Shown here in pieces: positions 1 to 6,579 of a stretch of 12,225 nt of DNA (position 1 is the stretch's first letter; the number at the start of each line of letters is the position of its first letter). Source of the stretch: Thiotrichaceae bacterium UBA7359 (GTDB taxonomy: Bacteria; Pseudomonadota; Gammaproteobacteria; Eutrophobiales; Eutrophobiaceae); the NCBI GenBank assembly GCA_905182825.1, contig CAJJDJ010000195.1, forward strand, positions 1-12,225, written 5' to 3'. The notes under the pieces are model-generated. The model did not search any database and was not told where the DNA came from. It saw only the letters and a program-made list of their open reading frames with translations. Position numbers and translations under genes: made by a program.

Positions 1-11
1 TTCTAAAAACA

Positions 12-1304
12 TTAAAGGTGATCGGAGATGTGACTGGCAATAAATCGGACCAAGGATTGCCGTAATTTATAGACGGTATAAAACGTTCCAACAGTAGCAA
101 CGACGAATAATATATTAAACAATGTAAGGCTATTCATTCCGTAGAAAGCAAATAACACTGTCAATCCCAGAAAAGTTAGCATCACTGTATTTTGAATCAA
201 ATTACTACTTGCAACTATTCGACCAAGTTCATTCTTTTCAGCATGAAATTGTATCAGTGAGTTTAACGGTATTAATAAAAAACCACCGAATATCCCCCAT
301 CCAAGAAAGAGCACCGCTTGTAGATAAACATTACCCAACGCTGGCAAGATTAATAGACAAAACGTAATGCCAATTGAGCCGACTGGAATCAAAGCAGTTT
401 CTATATGTGTTTTTGATATACGTCCGGCAATAACTGAACCTAATATAATACCCATGCCGGAACAGGCTAAAATTCCTTGAATAATAATGGTATTAGTTAT
501 GCTCAATGTTTCCTTAACGTAAGAAGGGAACGTCGCCAACATCACTTGTGATATCGCCCAGAATATTGATAGACCCATAATTGATAAAAATATAGTTTCG
601 TGACCAAGTGCAGCTCGCATATTTGATTTCAAATATTGACCGCTGGTATATTTTTTCATTTCAAACTTCATCTCATTATCGACTGCACATTTCTGTGGCA
701 ATTTATAGGCAAGAGCTAATTCAACAATACTTAATACCACTAGACACCAACCTATTGGTGCAATATTAATCAGCAATGAAGAAGTATTATTGTAATTTGT
801 CCCGACCAAGAACATTTCGAAAAGAATTGAAAATACAAAGATGCCCGCAAGAATAGCAATCATCGTCGTCGCTTGTACTAATCCATTCGCTCTAGCCAGA
901 TTTTTTTTGCCGACCATTTCTTTGATATACCCATATTTTGCTGGCGAATAAAATGCACTTTGTAATGCAAGAACGAAGGTCATCACAAAGGCCGGCCAAA
1001 ACCAACCTAGATAATAAAATAAGGTGATGCATAGGGTAATACCGATAGCGGTCCAGGCGCTAATCAGCATGACTTTATTTTTTGGAAACTTATCAGAACA
1101 AAATCCTGCTGGAGAAATGAGTAATATGAAAGGTATTAGTATTAGAGCATTAACGATTGCAGTTAAAATTATTTGTTCCTGGCCATCATAAATTTTAAAA
1201 ACCGTATTCTGAATAATTATTTTATGGCCAAGATCAACAAAGGCATTTAAAAAGACTACAATGACATAAGGCAAAAATCCTGAATAATTAAATAATATTT
1301 TCAT
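12..1304 (-). CDS. LplT-family MFS transporter, probable lysophospholipid transporter
   Basis: A 430-residue, very hydrophobic protein with about 12 membrane segments. It resembles the lysophospholipid flippase LplT, which moves lysophosphatidylethanolamine across the inner membrane for re-acylation by Aas. The visible family signatures are SPAKYG (residues 120-125) followed by the ANGLVQATTMIAI stretch (139-151). Near the C-terminus is GGFLLIPLNSLIQ (340-352), close to the E. coli LplT 'GGFFVVPLNALLQ'. A motif-A-like loop (GFCSDKFPKNKVM, 67-79) joins TM2 and TM3. The N-terminus (FLNAFVDLGHK) resembles the MFS part of the longer MFS-acyltransferase-acyl-ACP synthetase fusions, but here a TAA stop ends the protein just after the last membrane segment. 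The ATG is preceded by a modest ribosome site (AAGGG, about 9 nt upstream). A 405-bp spacer separates it from purA, so it is probably its own unit, and a partner gene could lie off the left edge. Family assignment is firm; substrate is inferred. Confidence 0.85.
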   Translation of the reverse strand: MKILFNYSGFLPYVIVVFLNAFVDLGHKIIIQNTVFKIYDGQEQIILTAIVNALILIPFILLISPAGFCSDKFPKNKVMLISAWTAIGITLCITLFYYLGWFWPAFVMTFVLALQSAFYSPAKYGYIKEMVGKKNLARANGLVQATTMIAILAGIFVFSILFEMFLVGTNYNNTSSLLINIAPIGWCLVVLSIVELALAYKLPQKCAVDNEMKFEMKKYTSGQYLKSNMRAALGHETIFLSIMGLSIFWAISQVMLATFPSYVKETLSITNTIIIQGILACSGMGIILGSVIAGRISKTHIETALIPVGSIGITFCLLILPALGNVYLQAVLFLGWGIFGGFLLIPLNSLIQFHAEKNELGRIVASSNLIQNTVMLTFLGLTVLFAFYGMNSLTLFNILFVVATVGTFYTVYKLRQSLVRFIASHISDHL

Positions 1305-1334
1305 TTGAAATATCCCTTAGCACTATTTCGAAGA

Positions 1335-1348
1335 TTTTCTATAGAAAA
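1335..1348. promoter_or_regulatory. 14-bp perfect palindrome upstream of the LplT-like gene
   Basis: TTTTCTATAGAAAA reads the same on both strands and ends about 30 nt before the ATG of the LplT-like gene, just downstream of a TATGAT -10-like hexamer. The position suits an operator or a leader hairpin. An AT-rich palindrome of this size can arise by chance in a spacer of this composition, so the call is tentative. Confidence 0.2.
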
Positions 1349-1593
1349 AGTTATCATACTAAACTTAGTTATTTATGGGGGTTTTAAACATCAATTTCTC
1401 TTAATTTTTAAAACTCATGCAAGAAGAGAAATAGCGACTTAGTAAACTCAATGATTAAAAAGAAACATAACATCATTACTGATTATTACCTGTACCTTTA
1501 ATCGATAGCCTCTCGAAGAAGTCACCGTAAATAATAATAATATTGAAGCAGAAGAAATAAGCTTTTAAAATAATAATTAAAGTGTGAAGCTAG

Positions 1594-1625
1594 AAAAAAA
1601 TAACGTCGATATCTATTTATCGTTA
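1594..1625 (-). terminator. Candidate intrinsic terminator of the purA end of the operon
   Basis: Read on the minus strand, TAACG and CGTTA arms (plus 1601-1605 and 1621-1625) enclose a 15-nt loop in which GAT/ATC could extend pairing with a bulge. They are followed directly by TTTTTTT (plus 1594-1600). It lies about 85-115 nt past the purA stop and before the next, separately spaced gene. The stem is short and AT-rich, so termination could be weak. Confidence 0.4.
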
Positions 1626-1709
1626 AAAAAGTGTAAAGGGATTACGGTAGCTAGATCTATTTAACAATGGAAATATAGATTTTAAATCTATGCTCAGATG
1701 AAAGTTTAT

Positions 1710-3002
1710 CTATGAAAATGGGTTTTTTAAGACAATCGTTTCTGTACGATCAGGACCTGTTGAGATAATGTCAATTGGCACACCTGTTATTTCAGATAGA
1801 CGATTTAAATAATTGACTGCCTTCATTGGCAAATCATCATAATTAGTAGCCCCGACTGTATTTGATTGCCAACCCGGATGTTCTTCGTATATCGGCTTAC
1901 ATTTGGCAAATTCTTCTGCGCCGATAGGTGGAACATCAATAGTCTTTCCATTTATCTCATATGCTGTACAAATTTTAATTGTTTCCAAATCATCTAAGAC
2001 ATCAAGTTTGGTAATACATAAACCTGTTAAACTATTAATTTGAGCTGATCGGCGTAATGCAACTGCATCATACCAACCACAACGCCTAGAACGGCCTGTT
2101 GTAGCACCAAATTCATGACCAACTTCAGCAATGTGTTTGCCAGTCTCACAATGTAGTTCTGTTGGGAAAGGACCTGAGCCCACACGCGTTGTATAAGCTT
2201 TCGTAATACCTAATACATAATCAAAATGACAAGGACCAAAACCGGTTCCAGTAGCGGCACCACCTGCAGTTGTATTTGAAGATGTCACGAATGGGTAGGT
2301 ACCATGGTCAATATCGAGCCAAGTACCTTGTGCACCTTCGAACATAATGTTTTTACCTTCAATATATAATTCATTAAGGCGAGTGCCCGTGTCTGCAATC
2401 ATAGTAATAAGATCTTGTGACAGCTGTCTTATGTCATCCAATGATTTCTGATAATCGATCGCTTCACATTTGTAATAGTTCGTCAGCATAAAGTTATGAT
2501 ATTCCAACACTTCTTCAAGCTTATTTGCTAGTAGCGCATCATGCATAAGATCGCCAACACGCAATGCACGTCTTGCAGCTTTATCTTCATATGCCGGACC
2601 GATGCCTCTACCTGTTGTTCCTATGGCCGCTTTACCTTTCGCTTTTTCGCGAGCTTGATCAAGGGCAATATGGTACGGCAATATCAGAGTGCATGCTTCG
2701 GATATTTTGATCCATTTCCGTGCTGAAATACCATTTTCTTCCAACATATTAATTTCTTCAATTAGTGCATGTGGACTAAGTACAACACCGTTTCCAATAA
2801 TGCATTCAACACCATCATGCAAGATACCTGATGGAATCAGATGAAGGACTGTCTTTTTTCCTTCGATAATGACGGTATGACCGGCATTATGTCCACCTTG
2901 AAAACGCACAACAGCAGCGGCATCTTCCGTTAACAGATCAACGATTTTTCCCTTACCTTCATCACCCCACTGAGTACCTAATACAATTATATTTTTGCCC
3001 AT
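1710..3002 (-). CDS. purA: Adenylosuccinate synthetase
   Basis: A 430-residue cytosolic enzyme that joins IMP and aspartate using GTP, the first committed step from IMP to AMP. The protein has the expected length and opens with the GTP-binding loop TQWGDEGKGK (residues 10-19), including the catalytic Asp14. Catalytic His42 lies in GHNAGHT (37-43). The IMP-binding segment GTTGRGIGPAYEDK is at 128-141, GATTGRSRRCGW at 299-310 (aspartate/IMP loop), and the guanine-binding TKLDVLD at 331-337. The start is fixed by homology, since E. coli PurA begins MGNNVVVLGTQWGDEGKGK. No Shine-Dalgarno sequence is visible before this ATG. It lies 12 nt after the hisZ stop, so translation probably depends on ribosomes finishing hisZ. 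It is the last gene of the long minus-strand block and ends with TAG. Nothing in the sequence suggests damage. Confidence 0.98.
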   Translation of the reverse strand: MGKNIIVLGTQWGDEGKGKIVDLLTEDAAAVVRFQGGHNAGHTVIIEGKKTVLHLIPSGILHDGVECIIGNGVVLSPHALIEEINMLEENGISARKWIKISEACTLILPYHIALDQAREKAKGKAAIGTTGRGIGPAYEDKAARRALRVGDLMHDALLANKLEEVLEYHNFMLTNYYKCEAIDYQKSLDDIRQLSQDLITMIADTGTRLNELYIEGKNIMFEGAQGTWLDIDHGTYPFVTSSNTTAGGAATGTGFGPCHFDYVLGITKAYTTRVGSGPFPTELHCETGKHIAEVGHEFGATTGRSRRCGWYDAVALRRSAQINSLTGLCITKLDVLDDLETIKICTAYEINGKTIDVPPIGAEEFAKCKPIYEEHPGWQSNTVGATNYDDLPMKAVNYLNRLSEITGVPIDIISTGPDRTETIVLKNPFS

Positions 3003-3014
3003 TTTAATAATTCA

Positions 3015-4196
3015 TCATTTTATGTCTTCAACGACCCACTCGCCATTAACAAATGATAGCTGCTGATCACAATTCATTTCGCTTGCAGAAGCTTGTTGTC
3101 CTTCTAACTCTTCAATAACAATTTTACCGCTTTTACGAAGTGCATTTATTTTTTCATCTAATGTCATATCGGATGATAGCGGGGCAAAAATATTTGAAGT
3201 TGTTTTCTTAGATATACTCTGTTGTTTTAACAAAGATTTAACGTCTGTACTAAATCCTGTTGCGGGTCTTGCGCGACCAAAGGCAATACCAATATCATCA
3301 TATCGTCCACCAAAGGCTATACCCTCACCCTCACCTGGAACAAAAGCGGTATAGATCATACCGGTATGATAGTGATAACCACGTAACTCAGCTAAATCGA
3401 CGTTAATGGATACTTCTGACTGTCCAGCTATTGACTCAGTCAATGCCTTGATTTCATCGAGATATTGCAAACTATCAGGAGAGATTTTAGCCAATAATTT
3501 TTTAGCCTCATCTAACACTGTTATGTCTCCATTCAAGTCGACTATCTCAACCAATGCTTTACTGACCGCATTAGTAATACCCCATTCTTTATGTAGACAT
3601 TTTAATTCGTCTTTCGCTTTCCTTTGTAACACTTCAAATACTTTTTCTTGTTGAATAAGGCTCAATGAAGAGTCAGCACTTAATGTTCTAAAAATACCAA
3701 TATGACCAATATCAATATACGTCTTATTAATACCCACCTGCTTCAACGTTGCCAACATTAATTTAACTATTTCAATATCGCTTGCTACACCAGAATGACC
3801 GTAAAGTTCAGCGCCCACTTGCAATGGTGCACGTGTTTCGCCGGATTTACCGGGACGTGTATGTAGTACTGAGCCGAGATAACTAAGACGAGTAGGCGTA
3901 TCTCTTTTCAATAAATGCGCATCTATACGTGCAACCTGTGGAGTTATATCTGCACGAATACCCATCAAACGACCATTCAACTGATCAGTCAATTTAAATG
4001 TTTTTAAGTCTAGGTCTCCACCAGTCCCTGTGAGTAAAGATTCTAGGTATTCAACCATAGGTGGAATAACAAGTTCATAACCCCATGTAGAAAACAGATC
4101 AATTATTGTTCTGCAAAGATTTTCAAGTTCAATTGCCTTCGGAGGCAGAATCTCTTCAACACCTTCAGGAAGTAACCAACGATTTATAGTATTCAT
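3015..4196 (-). CDS. hisZ: ATP phosphoribosyltransferase regulatory subunit HisZ
   Basis: A 393-residue paralogue of histidyl-tRNA synthetase. In the HisZ family it assembles with the short form of HisG to make the octameric, histidine-regulated first enzyme of histidine synthesis. It opens LLPEGVEEILPP (residues 8-19). The class II synthetase-like core shows RADITPQVARI (81-91), the motif-2 region LSYLGSVLHTRP (104-115), QVGAELYG (126-133), ELRGYHYHTGMIYTAF (270-285) and GGRYDDIGIAFGRARPATGFS (296-316). The HisS anticodon-binding domain is replaced by a short tail, as usual in HisZ. The histidine loop reads RGYHYHTG rather than the RGLDYYTG of true synthetases, which supports HisZ over HisS. 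It sits 7 nt after the DUF2065 stop and has no clear ribosome site, so it is likely translationally coupled. The presence of HisZ predicts a short-form hisG elsewhere in the genome. Confidence 0.95.
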   Translation of the reverse strand: MNTINRWLLPEGVEEILPPKAIELENLCRTIIDLFSTWGYELVIPPMVEYLESLLTGTGGDLDLKTFKLTDQLNGRLMGIRADITPQVARIDAHLLKRDTPTRLSYLGSVLHTRPGKSGETRAPLQVGAELYGHSGVASDIEIVKLMLATLKQVGINKTYIDIGHIGIFRTLSADSSLSLIQQEKVFEVLQRKAKDELKCLHKEWGITNAVSKALVEIVDLNGDITVLDEAKKLLAKISPDSLQYLDEIKALTESIAGQSEVSINVDLAELRGYHYHTGMIYTAFVPGEGEGIAFGGRYDDIGIAFGRARPATGFSTDVKSLLKQQSISKKTTSNIFAPLSSDMTLDEKINALRKSGKIVIEELEGQQASASEMNCDQQLSFVNGEWVVEDIK

Positions 4197-4203
4197 AATT
4201 TAA

Positions 4204-4401
4204 TCAACGAACAATGTATAACAATGTCAAACCTATCAACATACTTGAAACACCCAAAAACCGTAATGTTTGATTATCCATTTGAGCGGCAGCAAGAAAT
4301 ATTTTCCGAATGCTTTCAGGATTCAGAAATGGTATCAAACCTTCTAATATAAAAACTAATGCAAGTGCAGCCAAGACATCAGAAAAATCAATGTTAAACA
4401 A
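4204..4401 (-). CDS. DUF2065 small inner-membrane protein (YjeT-like)
   Basis: A 65-residue protein with two hydrophobic segments (about residues 8-26 and 46-64) joined by a polar stretch containing NPESIRKIF. It matches the size and pattern of E. coli YjeT: an 'ALALVFILEGLIPFLNP' opening, then a segment ending 'LTLLYIVR'. The family has no established biochemical function. The start codon is TTG (4399-4401). An in-frame TGA lies immediately upstream, so no longer protein is possible, and a good ribosome site (GGTGAG) sits 5 nt before the TTG. The gene follows hflC after 79 nt and precedes hisZ by 7 nt. This hflC-DUF2065-hisZ-purA order recurs in gammaproteobacteria. A role linked to HflKC/FtsH in the membrane is plausible from position only. 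Confidence 0.9.
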   Translation of the reverse strand: MFNIDFSDVLAALALVFILEGLIPFLNPESIRKIFLAAAQMDNQTLRFLGVSSMLIGLTLLYIVR

Positions 4402-4480
4402 TCAGTCTCACCATACCTATTTTTATAGAAACAGCCTTATTTATGCTTACTAAATAAACCTGCCACCTGTAAAACTTAGT

Positions 4481-5347
4481 TCAATTACCTTTTGGATTAT
4501 TAAAATATCTGAAGAATTCTGATTTAGGTTCTATCAGTAACACATCGTTACTATCATTGAAGCTATTTTTATACGCATCCAGACTACGATAAAACGAATA
4601 GAATTCTTCGTCCTTGGTATAGGCGGCGGCATAAATTTCAGTTGCTTGCGCATCTCCTTCACCACGTATTATTTCAGCATCCCTATAGGCATTTGCCAAT
4701 ATGATTTCACGTTCACGATCAGCATTAGCACGTATACGCTCCGAAGCTTCAGAACCGCGTGCTCGAAAATCTTTAGCGACACGATTACGTTCTGCTCGCA
4801 TACGTTCATAGACTGAATTACTAACTTCTGTTGGCAAGTCAATTCTCTTGGTACGAACATCAACCACTGTGATACCTAATTCTTGAGGCAAGTTTGAAGT
4901 ACTTGCAGTAACAACACTAAGTATTTGAGTCCGTTCGCCGGCAACAACTTCCTGAACAGTTCGCGCACCAAACTCATCTCGTAATGCTCGATTAATACGC
5001 TGGCCTAATAAGCCATTGGCATAAAGCACATCACCTCGTGTTGCAGTATAAAACTTATCAATATCAGTAATTCGCCACTTTGCATAGTAATCAACAATCA
5101 CATCTTTCTTTTCTATCGTTAAAAAACGTTGGGGTTCTTGATCAAGATTTAATAATCGTTTTTCAAACTTCTTGGCCGCGTTAACAATCGGCACCATGAA
5201 ATGTAGACCTGGTTGATCATCAGACCGAACAATCTCACGAAATTTAAAGACCAAAGCTTGCTCCCATTGCTTCACTGTAAATACAGATAAATAGGCAGCA
5301 ATTCCGATGAGAATTAAAGGAATTATGATTCTAAGATTCAATGGCAT
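4481..5347 (-). CDS. hflC: HflC, SPFH membrane partner of HflK and FtsH protease modulator
   Basis: A 288-residue protein anchored by one N-terminal membrane segment (about residues 5-24). A periplasmic SPFH/band-7 domain follows (about 25-180) and then a charged coiled-coil helix (about 180-240) rich in Arg, Glu and Ala. With HflK it forms the large cage that encloses FtsH and tunes degradation of membrane and cytosolic substrates. Family-typical stretches include VKQWEQALVFKF (25-36), PGLHFMVP and EFGARTVQEVVAGER in the SPFH core. E. coli HflC is 334 residues; about 290 is common in other gammaproteobacteria. The start overlaps the hflK stop by one base (TAATG). It carries the strongest ribosome site of the pair (AGAGGAG, 7 nt before ATG), giving coupled expression with hflK. 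The last residues (FFRYFNNPKGN) are soluble. Confidence 0.97.
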   Translation of the reverse strand: MPLNLRIIIPLILIGIAAYLSVFTVKQWEQALVFKFREIVRSDDQPGLHFMVPIVNAAKKFEKRLLNLDQEPQRFLTIEKKDVIVDYYAKWRITDIDKFYTATRGDVLYANGLLGQRINRALRDEFGARTVQEVVAGERTQILSVVTASTSNLPQELGITVVDVRTKRIDLPTEVSNSVYERMRAERNRVAKDFRARGSEASERIRANADREREIILANAYRDAEIIRGEGDAQATEIYAAAYTKDEEFYSFYRSLDAYKNSFNDSNDVLLIEPKSEFFRYFNNPKGN

Positions 5348-6483
5348 TAGCGTGCTCCTCTGAGTCGTTGATCAAGTCTTTGTCGCGTATCATCCATAAC
5401 AGAAGATGACGTAGAAGTGTCATTAAAGTTTTGAGTAGAATTATTCGAGCTATTGTTTTGTCGTTTATCAATCAACTTATCTATAGGCAAGTACATTAAA
5501 CTGTTTCCATTATCATTATCTATTAGCACTTTATTAGTATTCCTGAATACGGATTCAATTGCATCCAAATATAATCTTTCACGTGTTACTTCAGGTGCAC
5601 GCTGATATTCAGCTAACAGTTGACCAAAACGACTCGCTTCACCTTCAGCCTTGGATATTATTCGTGACTTATAGCCATTTGATTCTTCACGTAATCGAGC
5701 TGCACCACCACGAGCTTTTGGCAAGATATCATTCCTATAAGCTTCCGCTTCATTTACCTGTCGCTGTTCATCTTCTCGTGCTTTGATAGCATCATCAAAT
5801 GCTGCTTTAACTTCTTCTGGTGGTTTCGCGGGTTGCATTTCCGCAGTGGATATATAAATACCTGTTTTATATTCTCCAAGTGTTTCTTGTATTAAGGATT
5901 GTATTCTTTCTGCTATTTCACTTCGTCCTTCGGTCAAAACGAAATCCAATTTACTCTTACCAATCACTTCACGAACTGAACTCTCTGTCACCTGCCTTAA
6001 TGTTGAGGCTGGAGAGTAGACGTTAACTAAATATTCAACTGCATTTCCTATTCGCCATTGTACAGCGACTTCAACATCGACAATATTTTCATCCTGAGTC
6101 AGCATCAATGCTTTATGCGTGATTGAACGAACCTGTCCTACATTAACTTTTAGTACAACTTCTACCGGTCTTGGGAAACGAAAATTTAAACCCGGTTCAA
6201 GAGTATCAACATGTTTACCAAAACGAAGCACAACACCTCGTTCTTGTTGGTCTATCAAGTATGTCGCATCAAAAGCTAACCACACTAGAAGTAAGATGAT
6301 TCCCACGGTAAATGGAAACATGGAGTTATTGCCACCTATCTTGGTGGGTCGATTACCAAACATACCGCCTATACCTTTTTGCATTTTCTTAATAATATCG
6401 TCAAGATCAGGTGGCCCATCTCCTTTGTCTCTATTACCCCAGGGATCTTTACCTTTATTCTCAGGTGGTTCATTCCAGCCCAT
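5347..6483 (-). CDS. hflK: HflK, SPFH membrane partner of HflC and FtsH protease modulator
   Basis: A 378-residue protein whose N-terminus (MGWNEPPENKGKDPWGN) matches the Gly/Pro/Asn-rich start of HflK (E. coli MAWNQPG..DPWG). A single membrane segment follows at about residues 56-77, then an SPFH/band-7 domain (about 78-250, with QQERGVVLRFGK at 79-90), a helical coiled-coil region, and a low-complexity Asn/Ser/Thr tail (roughly 340-365). HflK pairs with HflC around FtsH. I chose ATG 6481-6483: a frame extension to a TTG at 6496-6498 adds five residues (MEKYI) that overlie the ribosome site GGAG, so it is unlikely to be translated. The gene ends TAATG into hflC. A candidate promoter and an 18-bp palindrome lie in the 96-nt gap before it, which suggests some expression independent of the upstream genes. 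Confidence 0.96.
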   Translation of the reverse strand: MGWNEPPENKGKDPWGNRDKGDGPPDLDDIIKKMQKGIGGMFGNRPTKIGGNNSMFPFTVGIILLLVWLAFDATYLIDQQERGVVLRFGKHVDTLEPGLNFRFPRPVEVVLKVNVGQVRSITHKALMLTQDENIVDVEVAVQWRIGNAVEYLVNVYSPASTLRQVTESSVREVIGKSKLDFVLTEGRSEIAERIQSLIQETLGEYKTGIYISTAEMQPAKPPEEVKAAFDDAIKAREDEQRQVNEAEAYRNDILPKARGGAARLREESNGYKSRIISKAEGEASRFGQLLAEYQRAPEVTRERLYLDAIESVFRNTNKVLIDNDNGNSLMYLPIDKLIDKRQNNSSNNSTQNFNDTSTSSSVMDDTRQRLDQRLRGAR

Positions 6484-6508
6484 TATGTATTTCTCCAACG
6501 AAATTTAT

Positions 6509-6526
6509 GGATATTTCGAAATATCC
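6509..6526. repeat. Perfect 18-bp palindrome in the hflK leader
   Basis: GGATATTTCGAAATATCC is identical to its reverse complement. In RNA it would form a 7-bp stem (GGAUAUU/AAUAUCC) with a UCGA loop. It ends 25 nt before the hflK ATG and about 14 nt downstream of a candidate -10 element. No T-tract follows in the direction of transcription, so it is not an intrinsic terminator. It could be an operator bound by a dimeric regulator, or a 5' hairpin affecting hflKC mRNA stability. Confidence 0.6.
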
Positions 6527-6539
6527 TTATGTGAATAGT

Positions 6540-6568
6540 ATAATAAATGAATCTTCGTACGATCTTAA
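6540..6568 (-). promoter_or_regulatory. Candidate sigma-70-type promoter for hflKC
   Basis: On the minus strand TTAAGA (plus 6563-6568, 4 of 6 match to TTGACA) is followed after 17 nt by TATTAT (plus 6540-6545, 5 of 6 match to TATAAT). It sits in the hflX-hflK gap, so transcription would start near 6533, just before the palindrome. It is a by-eye match in AT-rich DNA, where such pairs occur by chance. Confidence 0.3.
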
Positions 6569-6579
6569 TATCGAATAGA

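Larger units (their letters stand above)
1305..1709. other. 405-bp AT-rich intergenic spacer between purA and the LplT-like gene
   Basis: No credible gene was seen on either strand. The longest ATG-led plus-strand frame I noticed (from 1451, 16 codons) has no ribosome site. The spacer holds a candidate minus-strand terminator (1594-1625), an AT-only-like hairpin (ATAGATT/AATCTAT, 1675-1691) 18 nt after the purA stop, and a 14-bp palindrome (1335-1348) in the leader of the LplT-like gene. A TATGAT hexamer on the minus strand (plus 1356-1361) could be a -10 element for that gene, but no acceptable -35 lies 16-18 nt upstream of it. Sequence composition is AT-rich throughout. Confidence 0.6.

Noticed and set aside
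1451..1501. 16-codon plus-strand ATG frame in the purA/LplT spacer
   Set aside because: No ribosome site, very short, Lys/Asn/Tyr composition of random AT-rich DNA.
3015..4196. Annotation of hisZ as histidyl-tRNA synthetase
   Set aside because: The protein lacks the HisS anticodon-binding domain, its histidine loop reads RGYHYHTG, and the DUF2065-hisZ-purA context is the usual HisZ setting.
4402..4480. Promoter or terminator in the hflC-DUF2065 gap
   Set aside because: A TATAAA and a TTTACA hexamer exist but not at workable spacing, and no stem followed by a T-tract was found.
6484..6498. Five-residue N-terminal extension of hflK from a TTG
   Set aside because: The TTG overlaps the GGAG ribosome site that serves the ATG at 6483, and HflK homologues begin at the MGWN/MAWN position.
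6119..6538. Plus-strand 139-residue open frame opposite hflK
   Set aside because: It lies wholly antisense to the hflK 5' half and leader, has a composition typical of a shadow frame (Ser/Thr/Pro/Arg-rich), and no recognisable domain.
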